Part shown: piece after piece, positions 16,265 through 24,718 of the stretch
Layout of the letters: each line of letters opens with the position of its first letter
Numbering within the stretch: position 1 is the stretch's first letter
The notes under the pieces: generated by a model
The model's input: the letters and a program-made list of their open reading frames with translations, nothing else
What the model was told of the DNA's origin: nothing
Databases searched by the model: none
DNA from: Cocleimonas sp.
Lineage (GTDB): Bacteria > Pseudomonadota > Gammaproteobacteria > Thiotrichales > Thiotrichaceae
Length of the DNA stretch: 37,643 nucleotides
Assembly (NCBI GenBank): GCA_023146545.1
Contig: JAGLBW010000002.1
Span: forward strand, 1-37,643
Direction: 5' to 3'
Program-made: the position numbers and the translations under genes

Positions 16265-18574
16265 ATGATAGAACAATACGCAAAAACACTGATTAAGTGG
16301 CGTTGGGCGGTAATATTAGTGATGCTTTCCGTTGTGGTGCTAGCCGCATCAGGAGGGCGTTATCTGCACTTTAATAATGATTATCGTATCTTTTTTGATA
16401 GCAATGATAAGCGTTTAAAAGCCTTTGAAAATTTACAAAATACCTATACTAAAAATGACAATGTGCTGATTGCACTTGAACCTAAAAATGGTAATGTCTT
16501 TAGCAAGGAAACCTTAGCTGCGATTGAAGACATTACTCAGCGCGCATGGCAAACCCCTTACTCCTTACGGGTTGACTCACTCGCTAACTATCAGCATACC
16601 GAGTCGGTGGGTGATGATATGTCGGTTGCCAATTTGTATGAGGAGGCAACTACGCTGGACGATACCCAGTTAGCACGGATTAAAAAGATTGCCTTAAGTG
16701 AACCTTTGTTAGTGCATCGTTTGATTTCTGACAAAGGTCATATGGCAGCGGTTAATATTACCGTTGAGATTCCCACAAATGCTGATGTGACCGCGATTGG
16801 CCCTGAAATTGTTAAATCAGTGCGTGAATTAGAAACCTATATTAAGGACAAATACCCAACATTAAACGTATACCTTACGGGTATTGTCATGATGAATAAT
16901 GCTTTTGCTGAAGCATCGAAATATGACATGTCGCACCTTATTCCCTTAACATTTTTAATTATTTTAGTGGTTGTTTTCCTGCTATTGCGTAGTTTTAACG
17001 GAATTGTTGCGACGATGCTAGTGGTTGGTTTTTCGATTGCAACCGCGATGGGGTTAGCAGGTTGGATGGGAATTGAATTATCATCTCCGGTGATGTCAGC
17101 CCCTGTGATTATACTGACCTTGGCGGTGGCCGATTGTGTGCATATTTTATCCTCATGGATGCAACAAATGCGTAAAGGGGTTGATAAAAATGTCGCAATG
17201 GTCGAAAGCTTACGGATTAATTTCTCACCTATTTTCCTCACCTCAATTACGACCGCGATTGGTTTCTTATCGCTTAACTTCAGTGATGCACCGCCTTTTC
17301 GAGATTTAGGTAATATTGCTGCAATGGGTGTGATTGCGGCTTATCTTTTCTCGGTTACTTTTTTACCTGCACTCGCAACGGTATTGCCATCACGAGTTAA
17401 AGCAAAAGAATCTAAACCGATCGGTGCGGTAATGATGTCCTCTTTTGCAGAAGGCGTAATTCGTCATCAAAAAGCGTTGTTGATCGGGATGAGTACCTTT
17501 GCCTTGCTGTTAATTGCTTTGATCCCAACCAATCAATTGAATGATATTTATGTTGAATATTTTGATGAGCGAATACAGTTTCGTACCGATACTGATTATG
17601 TTGTCAAGAACATGACAGGCATTTATTTTGTTGATTACTCCTTAGATTCTAAAGTAGCAGGGGGTATTTCTGAGCCTAAAATATTATCCCAAATCAATCA
17701 ATTTACAACGTGGTTACGTTCTCAGCCTGAAGTGATTCATGTCAATAGTATTGATGACACGTTTAAGCGCTTGAATAAAAACATGCACGGGGATGATCAA
17801 AGCTGGTATCGCTTGCCCAGCAGTCGAGAGTTAGCGGCTCAATATTTATTATTGTATGAAATGTCATTACCGTATGGTTTAGATCTTAATAATCAAGTTG
17901 ATATTGATAAGAGAAGCACCCGTTTAAGTGTCACCATGAAAACTATTTCAACCAAGGCAGTGATAGGGTTTGAAAATCGGGTGGATCAATGGATGAAGAC
18001 CAATACACCTGATATTTACAGTGTCGGTGCGAGTCCAACGATTATGTTTGCTCATATTGGTATGAAAAATATTAAGAGCATGTTAATGGGAACAACAATT
18101 GCCTTACTGTTGATTTCTTTAATTCTTATTGTTGCATTAGGATCAGTACGTTACGGTATTTTAAGTTTAGCACCAAACCTTATTCCTGCGGGGATGGCCT
18201 TTGGTTTATGGGCGATTGTTGATGGTGAAATTGGGTTAGGTCTTTCCGTTGTTACTGCAATGACCTTGGGTATTGTGGTTGATGATACGATACATTTTCT
18301 AAGCAAATACATTCGGGCGCGTCGTGAGCAAGGTTTAACGGCTGAAGATGCAGTACGGTACGCCTTTTCAACCGTTGGTATTGCGTTATGGGTTACGTCA
18401 CTAGCATTAATTGCAGGCTTCCTCGTGTTATCGACCTCGTCGTTTAAATTAAACTCAGGTATGGGCTTGTTAACCTCAATCGTTATTAGCTTTGCCCTAC
18501 TTGCCGACTTTCTATTATTACCCCCGTTATTAATTAAGCTGGATAAGTGGTTAAGTGCTGGGGATAAAAAATAG
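16265..18574 (+). CDS. MMPL/RND-superfamily transporter
   Basis: This 769-residue inner-membrane protein has the RND layout: one span near the N-terminus (about 13-30), a large periplasmic loop, five spans, then a repeat of span, loop and five spans. Conserved membrane acidic motifs are visible: ILTLAVADCVHILSSWM in the first half and LGIVVDDTIHFLSKY in the second. The length and motifs fit the MMPL/HpnN-like group that exports lipids and other hydrophobic compounds, not the 1000-residue AcrB drug pumps. A good Shine-Dalgarno (AAGG) precedes the ATG. The downstream LolA-like protein and barrels support outward transfer to the outer membrane. Confidence 0.93.
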   Translation: MIEQYAKTLIKWRWAVILVMLSVVVLAASGGRYLHFNNDYRIFFDSNDKRLKAFENLQNTYTKNDNVLIALEPKNGNVFSKETLAAIEDITQRAWQTPYSLRVDSLANYQHTESVGDDMSVANLYEEATTLDDTQLARIKKIALSEPLLVHRLISDKGHMAAVNITVEIPTNADVTAIGPEIVKSVRELETYIKDKYPTLNVYLTGIVMMNNAFAEASKYDMSHLIPLTFLIILVVVFLLLRSFNGIVATMLVVGFSIATAMGLAGWMGIELSSPVMSAPVIILTLAVADCVHILSSWMQQMRKGVDKNVAMVESLRINFSPIFLTSITTAIGFLSLNFSDAPPFRDLGNIAAMGVIAAYLFSVTFLPALATVLPSRVKAKESKPIGAVMMSSFAEGVIRHQKALLIGMSTFALLLIALIPTNQLNDIYVEYFDERIQFRTDTDYVVKNMTGIYFVDYSLDSKVAGGISEPKILSQINQFTTWLRSQPEVIHVNSIDDTFKRLNKNMHGDDQSWYRLPSSRELAAQYLLLYEMSLPYGLDLNNQVDIDKRSTRLSVTMKTISTKAVIGFENRVDQWMKTNTPDIYSVGASPTIMFAHIGMKNIKSMLMGTTIALLLISLILIVALGSVRYGILSLAPNLIPAGMAFGLWAIVDGEIGLGLSVVTAMTLGIVVDDTIHFLSKYIRARREQGLTAEDAVRYAFSTVGIALWVTSLALIAGFLVLSTSSFKLNSGMGLLTSIVISFALLADFLLLPPLLIKLDKWLSAGDKK

Positions 18575-18607
18575 GTATTTGTAGTTTATCTAGTCAATAA
18601 AAAAGAG

Positions 18608-18646
18608 TGCTTTAGCTGCACGTTGTATGCTAAAGCAACTGTTTTT
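18608..18646 (+). terminator. candidate Rho-independent terminator after the MMPL gene
   Basis: Perfect 9-bp stem TGCTTTAGC/GCTAAAGCA (18608-18616, 18629-18637) with a 12-base loop, then ACTG and TTTTT. It would separate the tetR-MMPL transcript from the LolA-like gene, or act as a partial attenuator between them. Confidence 0.55.
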
Positions 18647-18798
18647 AAAAGCATCATTGATGTAAAAAATGAGCGCTTCACTATTAAAAATTAATAAGAT
18701 TAAATATTGTTGAAAAGTATAAATTGTTTTGCAATGAATCTCGTTTTTAGCGGTCTCATTGTGGATGTTTATGTCAAAATAAAATAAGGAAAAATAAA

Positions 18799-19575
18799 AT
18801 GATAAAGTATATTTTACCCGTTGCGATTGCATTATTTTCAGTCAATGTAATGGCAGAAACACCCGAAGAAAAAGGGTTTCGGATTGCAAAGGCTGCAGAA
18901 GCTTCTAATGATGGCTTTGGTGATAATACGGCTGATATGACCATGACGCTTAAAAATCGAGCGGGTCAATCCAGTGTACGTAAAATTCACAGTAAAGTAT
19001 TAGAAGTGAAAGGTGATGGGGATAAATCATTATCGTTATTCGATACCCCCGCAGATGTTAAAGGGACTTCCATGCTAACGTTCTCGCATGGGTTAAAAAC
19101 AGATGATCAATGGCTTTATTTACCTGCTTTAAAACGGGTTAAGCGTATTAGTTCACGTAATAAATCAGGGCCTTTTATGGGCAGTGAGTTTGCTTTTGAG
19201 GATTTAGGGTCTCAAGAGATTGAGAAATATAAATATAAATACCTACGTGAAGAAGCCTGCGGAAAAGGTTGGAAATGTCATGTGATTGAACGTACGCCAG
19301 CCTATAAATATTCGGGTTATACACGAATGATGAGCTGGATTGATACAAACGCCTATCGCTTGGTTAAAGTGGATTTTTATGATCGCAAAAACGCTAAAAT
19401 GAAAACGTTAGTATCAACAGGCTTTAAGCAATACCTAGGAAAGTATTGGCGACCAAATTTGATGAGTATGCAAAATCACTTAACAGGAAAAAGCACTACC
19501 TTACAATGGAGTAACTATAAGTTCCGTACAGGTTTAAGTCATCGTGATTTTAATAAGAACGCTTTAGCTCGATAG
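18799..19575 (+). CDS. LolA-like outer-membrane lipoprotein-sorting protein
   Basis: This 258-residue protein has a signal peptide (residues 1-19, ending VMAET) and is periplasmic. The family signature is intact: GFRIAKAAEASNDGFGDNTA, DMTMTLKNRAGQSSVRKIH, LSLFDTPADVKGTSMLTF, the WLYLPALKRVKRISSRNKSG stretch, and SEFAFEDLGSQEIEKYKYKY. Two Cys (EEACGKGWKCHV) could form a disulfide. These proteins have a LolA/LppX-type lipid-binding fold and are usually encoded next to an MMPL transporter, as here. It probably carries the hydrophobic cargo through the periplasm. Good Shine-Dalgarno (AAGGAAAA). The next gene starts 1 base after its stop. Confidence 0.9.
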   Translation: MIKYILPVAIALFSVNVMAETPEEKGFRIAKAAEASNDGFGDNTADMTMTLKNRAGQSSVRKIHSKVLEVKGDGDKSLSLFDTPADVKGTSMLTFSHGLKTDDQWLYLPALKRVKRISSRNKSGPFMGSEFAFEDLGSQEIEKYKYKYLREEACGKGWKCHVIERTPAYKYSGYTRMMSWIDTNAYRLVKVDFYDRKNAKMKTLVSTGFKQYLGKYWRPNLMSMQNHLTGKSTTLQWSNYKFRTGLSHRDFNKNALAR

Positions 19576-19576
19576 T

Positions 19577-19945
19577 ATGTTGTCCTCTCATGTTTTAGTT
19601 CACCTAATAGCGGCTTCCATTGCTTTGTTATTAGGTGCAGTTATTTTAATGTTACCAAAAGGTACGTTATGGCATAAGCGATTAGGACGCGTTTGGGCGG
19701 TTGCTTTGTTGGTGACGGCTATGGGGTCTTTTTGGATTCAAACTTCAGGACAATTTAGCCCTATTCATTTGTTATCCGTTGTGTCATTGATCAGTCTCTT
19801 TATAGCCCTTTATGCTATAAAGAGGGGCGATACAGTTACGCATCGTGGTGCAATGTTAGGGGGGTACATTGGTTTATGTGTTGCTTTTTTGTTTACGTTT
19901 ATTCCTGATCGTTTGGTCGGGCAATTTTTTTGGCGTTTATTTTAG
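19577..19945 (+). CDS. small four-span membrane protein (DUF2306-like)
   Basis: This protein has 122 residues, almost all in four predicted membrane spans: about 5-25, 36-54, 62-81 and 92-113. HLIAASIALLLGAVILMLPK with the following GTLWHKRLGRVWAVALLVTA, and the HRGAMLGGYIGLCVAFLFTF segment, match the DUF2306 group, with His and Arg at loop boundaries. Function is unknown. It starts one base after the LolA-like stop and is clearly in that operon. Confidence 0.78.
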   Translation: MLSSHVLVHLIAASIALLLGAVILMLPKGTLWHKRLGRVWAVALLVTAMGSFWIQTSGQFSPIHLLSVVSLISLFIALYAIKRGDTVTHRGAMLGGYIGLCVAFLFTFIPDRLVGQFFWRLF

Positions 19946-20219
19946 ATTCTGTCGATTTTTGATCAGGAGATAAAGGGATATGTGTCGACTTTTTAAATGC
20001 CCTCAAAAAATAAATTCTTTTATAAAATTAAGCTAAAATGTAATATTACCGTCATTAACCTAATGGAATGTGATTGAATCATTTAATTGCCTTCCTTTAG
20101 CTTTTTATCTACTTGTTTTTTCAGCTAAGAATTATTTTGACCCTTGTTCATCTGAATTTTTTGTGAAGCCTGTTAGATAAGTTTGTGCTTAAAAATAATC
20201 ATTAAAAAGAGACTCTTCT

Positions 20220-20816
20220 ATGAAAATACTTCCTTTACCTGCAATCAGTGCGTTGGTTTTATCCTGTTTTATGACAAACCTTCAAGCTAATGAAATTAAC
20301 TATGATTATGTTCAAGTTGGTTATTCGTATGTTAACGACTTGGATGTCAATGGCGGCTTAACAGCATCAGGGTCTTATGATCTTTATGATAATGTCAATG
20401 TCTTAGCCAATGCTTTTTTTAGTACAGGTAGTGATTCGGATACGGTCGATAGTGCAAAAGCGGTGACCTATACTTTGGGTGTGGGATACCACCTTACTAT
20501 TGCAGATGATACCGATCTTATTGGGGAAGTCAGTATGTTAAATACCCATAGTCAAGGAACAAAAAATGGGGTTACGGTTAAACAAAACGGTACAGGAACC
20601 GTGTTATCTTTTGGTGCTAAGCGACAATTTAGCGATAAATTAGAACTATTAGCACGCGTTGATAAACGCAATGGCAGTGATTTATCAGGTACGGTATTTA
20701 CCTTAGGCGTTGTCTATGAGTATAAAAAGAATTTAGCCTTTGTCGGTGACTTTAATACAGGAGCAGATAATGGCTCTGAATCCTTAACAGGATCGATACG
20801 TTGGGCGCTGGATTAG
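20220..20816 (+). CDS. small OmpA-like outer-membrane barrel
   Basis: This protein has 198 residues. The signal peptide is residues 1-23 (ending LQA). The mature part is a series of amphipathic strands separated by polar turns: YDYVQVGYSYVNDLDVNGGL, AVTYTLGVGYHLTIADDTDL, GTVLSFGAKRQFSDKLELLA, GTVFTLGVVYEYKKNLAFVG and a last strand SLTGSIRWALD. That is right for an 8-stranded barrel. It is preceded by a gap of about 270 bases without visible features and followed by a large hairpin. Its position inside the MMPL locus suggests a role in the same process. Confidence 0.75.
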   Translation: MKILPLPAISALVLSCFMTNLQANEINYDYVQVGYSYVNDLDVNGGLTASGSYDLYDNVNVLANAFFSTGSDSDTVDSAKAVTYTLGVGYHLTIADDTDLIGEVSMLNTHSQGTKNGVTVKQNGTGTVLSFGAKRQFSDKLELLARVDKRNGSDLSGTVFTLGVVYEYKKNLAFVGDFNTGADNGSESLTGSIRWALD

Positions 20817-20874
20817 AATTTACCTTTTTAAAGACAGATATTTAAGTGTTTACCCCTTAACGTTCCAATGGTGC

Positions 20875-20962
20875 TGTAGGATGTACTGAGCTAGGAAGCG
20901 CATCAAAAATGCTAACGAATGCATTTTCTAACATTAGTACATCCTACAATACTATTTTTTTT
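20875..20962. repeat. REP/MITE-like inverted repeat that ends in a T-tract
   Basis: Perfect 13-bp terminal inverted repeats TGTAGGATGTACT (20875-20887) and AGTACATCCTACA (20936-20948) enclose 48 bases containing GAGCTAGGAAGCGCATCAAA. An eight-T run follows at 20955-20962. The GTAGGATG...GCGCATCAAAAA wording resembles a family of dispersed non-coding repeats seen in many gammaproteobacteria. Here it may also terminate transcription of the barrel gene. Confidence 0.6.
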
Positions 20963-21073
20963 GAGAAATTATTGATGTCTGTTTTAGGCTGGAGAGGGTT
21001 CTAACAAAGCGATAAGGCGATCAGCAGTGTTGATACTTTTTTCATAATTGTTATTAAATTTTAGGAATAAATA

Positions 21074-21529
21074 ATGTTTAAACTTAAAATTCCACCCCCT
21101 GTTTATGCCTTAAGTATTGCAGGTCTGATGTGGTTATTAAATCAATATTTTCCCTTAGTGCATTGGCTTGAAGCGCCTTGGAACAGTATTGGATTGGTCT
21201 TGATGGGCTTGGCATTGGTTTTTGATCTCTGGTCTTTAGTACTGTTTTTTAAAGTAAAAACGACCCCTAACCCAATGAAACCCGAAAAAGTGAACGCCCT
21301 TGTGACTTCTGGCTTATATCAAGTAAGCCGTAATCCGATGTACGTGGGTTTGTTGGTCTTATTATTCGGTTTTTCATTATGGTTAGGTAGCGTGACACCT
21401 TTTTTGTTGTTGCCCCTGTTTGTTTTTTTGATAACAACACAGCAAATAAAGCCAGAAGAAGCCGTTTTAACGAAGGTATTTGGAAAAGAATACCTTGAAT
21501 ATAAAGCACAAGTTAGACGATGGTTATAA
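21074..21529 (+). CDS. isoprenylcysteine carboxyl methyltransferase / phospholipid methyltransferase-like membrane protein
   Basis: This protein has 151 residues and about four predicted membrane spans. The C-terminal half holds the family's cofactor-binding stretch: VTSGLYQVSRNPMYVGLLVL, then KPEEAVLTKVFGKEYLEYKA, where the RNPMY segment and the EE..L...FG..Y..Y pattern are diagnostic of the ICMT/PEMT fold. These enzymes use S-adenosylmethionine to methylate lipids or prenylated groups at the membrane. The true substrate is unknown; in this locus a lipid modification is plausible. Its TAA stop overlaps the ATG of the next gene. Confidence 0.87.
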   Translation: MFKLKIPPPVYALSIAGLMWLLNQYFPLVHWLEAPWNSIGLVLMGLALVFDLWSLVLFFKVKTTPNPMKPEKVNALVTSGLYQVSRNPMYVGLLVLLFGFSLWLGSVTPFLLLPLFVFLITTQQIKPEEAVLTKVFGKEYLEYKAQVRRWL

Positions 21530-22716
21530 TGAAAAACAAAATATTAACAAGCAGTTGTCTTGTACTCGGTTTGCTGTTGTCACTGACAGCGCAGGCCGGT
21601 GAATTTTCTGGAAATATAGGGCTTGAAGGGCGCTATTTTTTGGATGATGCGGCGTATACAGGACAAACAGCAGGAGGACTCGCTTTAAGTTTAGAGCCTG
21701 AGTATAAACACAAGTGGGATAATGATAATAATGTGTTTACTGTTAAAACATTTTCACGTTGGGATCAAAAAGATGATAAACGCAATCATCATGATATTCG
21801 CCAACTTGATTTAGTGATGGCAACGGGGGACTGGGAATTTCAAGCGGGGATTAGTCGCGTCTTTTGGGGGGTGACAGAATCACAACATCTGGTTGATATT
21901 ATTAATCAAACGGATGGTGCTGAGGGCACAGATGGCGAAGATAAACTGGGTCAGCCCTTATTCCGAGTGAGTCATATTCAAGAGAATGGAACGGTGAGTT
22001 TTTATCTCTTGCCTTATTTTCGGGAGCGTACCTTTGGTGGAAAAGCAGGGCGCTTTCGTGCCGCATTGCCTGTTGATACCAATAATGTCAGCTATGAATC
22101 AACGAAGAAAGAGAAGCATATTGATTATGCGGTACGCTTAACCCACACCTTTGATGCATTAGATGTTGGTTTAAGTTATTTTGATGGGACGGCTCGATCG
22201 CCACTATTTAAACCTGATTTGAGGAGTGGCGTTCTAAAACAACACTACCCCTTGATTAAACAAGTCGGGCTAGATTTACAATACACAGGGGAAGAATGGT
22301 TGTGGAAGCTTGAGACCATTAATCGTGAGGCAAAAAAAGAAAATTACACCGCCGCTGTGGGTGGATTTGAATACAGTTTTCCAGCGATTACCGAAAGCGG
22401 TTCAGATTTAGGGTTATTAGCGGAGTATCATCATGATTCACGCGGTGAAGTGCTTCAAGCTCAATTTCAAAACGACTTGTTCTTAGCGGCTAGAATGAGT
22501 TTAAATGATGCTGAAGGTACCGAATTTTTAGCGGGTACTTTCTTTGATTTAGATCATCAAACCAAAATATTTCGTATGGAAGCCAGCCGTCGAATAGGCA
22601 AGGGGTTGAAGCTTAATATCGAAGCACAAACCTTTATGGATGTAGATAAAAAGGATGCCTTAAGCAATGTAAAAAAAGATGGTTTTATTCAGATTGAATT
22701 GCAAAAATATTTTTAA
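21529..22716 (+). CDS. predicted outer-membrane barrel protein of the MMPL locus
   Basis: This protein has 395 residues, starting at the ATG at 21529, which overlaps the previous stop (TAATG); an ATG three codons upstream is less likely. The signal peptide is residues 1-23 (LLLSLTAQAGE). The mature part is rich in alternating strands with aromatic girdles (FTVKTFSRWDQKDD, WEFQAGISRVFWGVTESQ, VSFYLLPYFRERTFGG, LDVGLSYFDGTARSP). It ends IQIELQKYF, a classical C-terminal barrel strand with terminal Phe. The length suggests a porin-sized barrel. Such proteins often occur beside MMPL and LolA-like genes and may be the outer-membrane end of the route. Its stop overlaps the convergent mobB stop. Confidence 0.82.
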   Translation: MKNKILTSSCLVLGLLLSLTAQAGEFSGNIGLEGRYFLDDAAYTGQTAGGLALSLEPEYKHKWDNDNNVFTVKTFSRWDQKDDKRNHHDIRQLDLVMATGDWEFQAGISRVFWGVTESQHLVDIINQTDGAEGTDGEDKLGQPLFRVSHIQENGTVSFYLLPYFRERTFGGKAGRFRAALPVDTNNVSYESTKKEKHIDYAVRLTHTFDALDVGLSYFDGTARSPLFKPDLRSGVLKQHYPLIKQVGLDLQYTGEEWLWKLETINREAKKENYTAAVGGFEYSFPAITESGSDLGLLAEYHHDSRGEVLQAQFQNDLFLAARMSLNDAEGTEFLAGTFFDLDHQTKIFRMEASRRIGKGLKLNIEAQTFMDVDKKDALSNVKKDGFIQIELQKYF

Positions 22717-23246
22717 TTCATAATATTTGCTTCAATAAAATCAGCAATCGACTTTGGTTCATTGATATCAAACTGATATTTTGGTATTGGAGGGTGTGTT
22801 TGCTGCTCTAGCGGATAGTCTGTCGCGATGGCAATAATATTATCATCATCAGGATACAAGTAGGGTTTTTCTAATAGCTTTCGATGTAATTCTATTTTAG
22901 GGAAATCAGCGTGTTTGAAGCCCTCGACCAACAATAAGTCTAGATTATCCATTGGCATTTTGTTCAATGCGGTTACTAAGCTAGGGTCTTGGGGTTCATG
23001 AGCATGCTCAATAATAATCGCCGTGCGTTTGTGAGAGGCGATTAAAAGTGTCTCTGCCCCTGCTTTTCTTAGCTCATAACTATCTTTTTTTGGATGATCA
23101 ATATCAAAATGATGGTGAGCATGTTTAATCACCCCAATTTTAATGCCTTTTTCTTTTAATAAAGGAATCAGTTGACATAATAAGGTGGTTTTTCCTGTGC
23201 CACTGTACGCAGCGAAGCCCAGCAATGGGAGGCTTATTTTATTCAT
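22713..23246 (-). CDS. mobB: Molybdopterin-guanine dinucleotide biosynthesis protein MobB
   Basis: This 177-residue GTP-binding protein assists MobA in attaching GMP to molybdopterin. The Walker A motif is AAYSGTGKTTLLCQ. Further family segments are IGVIKHAHHHFDIDHPKKDS, YELRKAGAETLLIAS and LLLVEGFKHADFPKIELHR, as in E. coli MobB. The start overlaps the mobA stop, and the stop overlaps that of the barrel gene on the other strand. Confidence 0.95.
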   Translation of the reverse strand: MNKISLPLLGFAAYSGTGKTTLLCQLIPLLKEKGIKIGVIKHAHHHFDIDHPKKDSYELRKAGAETLLIASHKRTAIIIEHAHEPQDPSLVTALNKMPMDNLDLLLVEGFKHADFPKIELHRKLLEKPYLYPDDDNIIAIATDYPLEQQTHPPIPKYQFDINEPKSIADFIEANIMN

Positions 23247-23845
23247 GGATGATTTTTTTCCATCGACTTATGTTGTTCGGGTGTATTGATATTACTAAAG
23301 GCTTCTGGAATATCAGAAAAATCAACAGATTTTACCTGATGTTGTGCATACCACAAGCCGACTCTGCGCTCACCTTGTGCAAGAAACTGTTCTAAATTAG
23401 CTTGTAAACGAGTAGGAATAAGCGCGTGAACGAATTGAGTCTGTTGTCCATCGTGTGCCAATAAAATATGCTCTGGATAATACGCTATTGATGAGATCAT
23501 GCGCAAACCTAGATCAAGGGGAAGTAGGGGGGCATCACACGGTAACATTAAGATATAGCGTGTTTTTACCTGTGGCATGGCACTTAATAACCCTGCTAAA
23601 GGACCTTGATAATGCGCTAAACTATCCTGAATTACAGGATAACCATAGGCTTGATATTGGGCTTTATTACGGTTTGCATTAATTAAAACCGTGCTTACTT
23701 GAGGCTCAATACGTTCTAATACGTGTTCAATGAAGGGTTTATTTTTATAACAGACTAAGCCTTTGTCCTTGCCACCCAAACGTTGCCCTCTACCCCCTGC
23801 AAGAATCAATGCGGTTATATCGTTTTTAGTGATATTGATTATCAA
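23243..23845 (-). CDS. mobA: Molybdenum cofactor guanylyltransferase MobA
   Basis: MobA transfers GMP from GTP to molybdopterin, making the bis-MGD cofactor used by DMSO-reductase-type enzymes (nitrate reductases, formate dehydrogenases and others). The 200-residue sequence has the nucleotidyltransferase motif ILAGGRGQRLGGKDKGL, then GPLAGLLSAMPQV and MLPCDAPLLPLDLG. Presence of mobA/mobB implies molybdoenzymes elsewhere in the genome. It overlaps mobB by 4 bases downstream and the DUF423 gene by 4 bases upstream, forming a tight three-gene unit. Confidence 0.95.
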   Translation of the reverse strand: MIINITKNDITALILAGGRGQRLGGKDKGLVCYKNKPFIEHVLERIEPQVSTVLINANRNKAQYQAYGYPVIQDSLAHYQGPLAGLLSAMPQVKTRYILMLPCDAPLLPLDLGLRMISSIAYYPEHILLAHDGQQTQFVHALIPTRLQANLEQFLAQGERRVGLWYAQHQVKSVDFSDIPEAFSNINTPEQHKSMEKNHP

Positions 23846-24222
23846 GACGTTGTGTGACCTTTGTAGGCATACAAAATAACCAAAACCCAGCCAATAATAA
23901 ATGCGAGTCCACCAAGCGGGGTGATCATGCCAAAGAGTTTATTGCCTGTTAAGGCATAGCTGTATAAGCTCCCTGAAAATAAAATAATCCCAAGGCTAAA
24001 AAACAGCATCGCACGGGTTAATAACCGCGCGGTTTCTTGCTTGAGAAACAATGCGAATACGGTGATGCTAAAGGCATGAAAAAACTGATAATCCACTCCT
24101 GTATTAAAGCGTGCTAACATTTTTTCATCAGAGGTTATCTGTTCTAACCCGTGTGCGCCAAAAGCACCAATAATGACAGCAAATAAGGAAAAGACAGCAC
24201 CAACAAGTAGGAATTTATTCAT
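23842..24222 (-). CDS. DUF423 family membrane protein (YgdD-like)
   Basis: This protein has 126 residues and four predicted membrane spans. The family signature GAVFSLFAVIIGAFGAHGLE lies at residues about 8-27. It is followed by RFNTGVDYQFFHAFSITVFA and a final span LGGLAFIIGWVLVILYAY. Function is unknown. It is the first gene of the unit with mobA and mobB, overlapping mobA by the ATGA arrangement, and starts only 19 bases from the divergent gene at 24242. Confidence 0.9.
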   Translation of the reverse strand: MNKFLLVGAVFSLFAVIIGAFGAHGLEQITSDEKMLARFNTGVDYQFFHAFSITVFALFLKQETARLLTRAMLFFSLGIILFSGSLYSYALTGNKLFGMITPLGGLAFIIGWVLVILYAYKGHTTS

Positions 24223-24241
24223 TGTTAAAGAGATCAGTTAA

Positions 24242-24709
24242 ATGGCAGATAAACGTCAAGTATACCGTGTAATTTTACAATTGATGACTTATATCGCGAT
24301 AGGTCTCTTTTTATGGCTTATGTTTCGCTCCGCTTTTGTGTCGCCGATTGATCAAGAACAGCATAAATTACCCGAAATTATTAATTTTAGTTTGCAGCAA
24401 CTTGCCGTTGGTGAGATAAGCCGTGTGATATGGGAAGGGAAAAGTATTTCAATTTTACACCGTAATCGTGCCTTAAAAAACACCGACCCCTCATCAAGGT
24501 ATTTTGTTTTTTATAATAGAGGGGATTCAGGGTATTGCCCCTTGTTTTTTAATGGAAAGGTGTTAAAAGATACCTGTACAGGAACACAATATAATCAAAA
24601 AGGTGAGCCAATTAATACAAATAAGGACGGTGATTTAGCATCGCCTCCCTATTACTTTTCTTCTCCTCAGTTGTTGCATATTGGTACTTTGGAAAAAGAA
24701 AAAAAATGA
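24242..24709 (+). CDS. single-span membrane protein with a degenerate Rieske-like domain
   Basis: This protein has 155 residues. One membrane span lies at about residues 10-31, with a basic N-terminus in the cytoplasm (MADKRQVYRV). The remaining part has GYCPLFFNGKVLKDTCTGTQ followed by YNQKGEPINT and LASPPYYFSSPQLLHIGTL. The order of Cys-Pro, DTCTGTQYN, then Pro-Pro-Tyr resembles the cluster-binding and C-terminal parts of a Rieske protein, but the second Cys-x-x-His pair is missing, so a [2Fe-2S] cluster is unlikely. Resemblance is my inference from motif order; function unknown. It is divergent from the DUF423 gene and converges on the channel gene. Confidence 0.65.
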   Translation: MADKRQVYRVILQLMTYIAIGLFLWLMFRSAFVSPIDQEQHKLPEIINFSLQQLAVGEISRVIWEGKSISILHRNRALKNTDPSSRYFVFYNRGDSGYCPLFFNGKVLKDTCTGTQYNQKGEPINTNKDGDLASPPYYFSSPQLLHIGTLEKEKK

Positions 24710-24718
24710 GGGCTTCTT

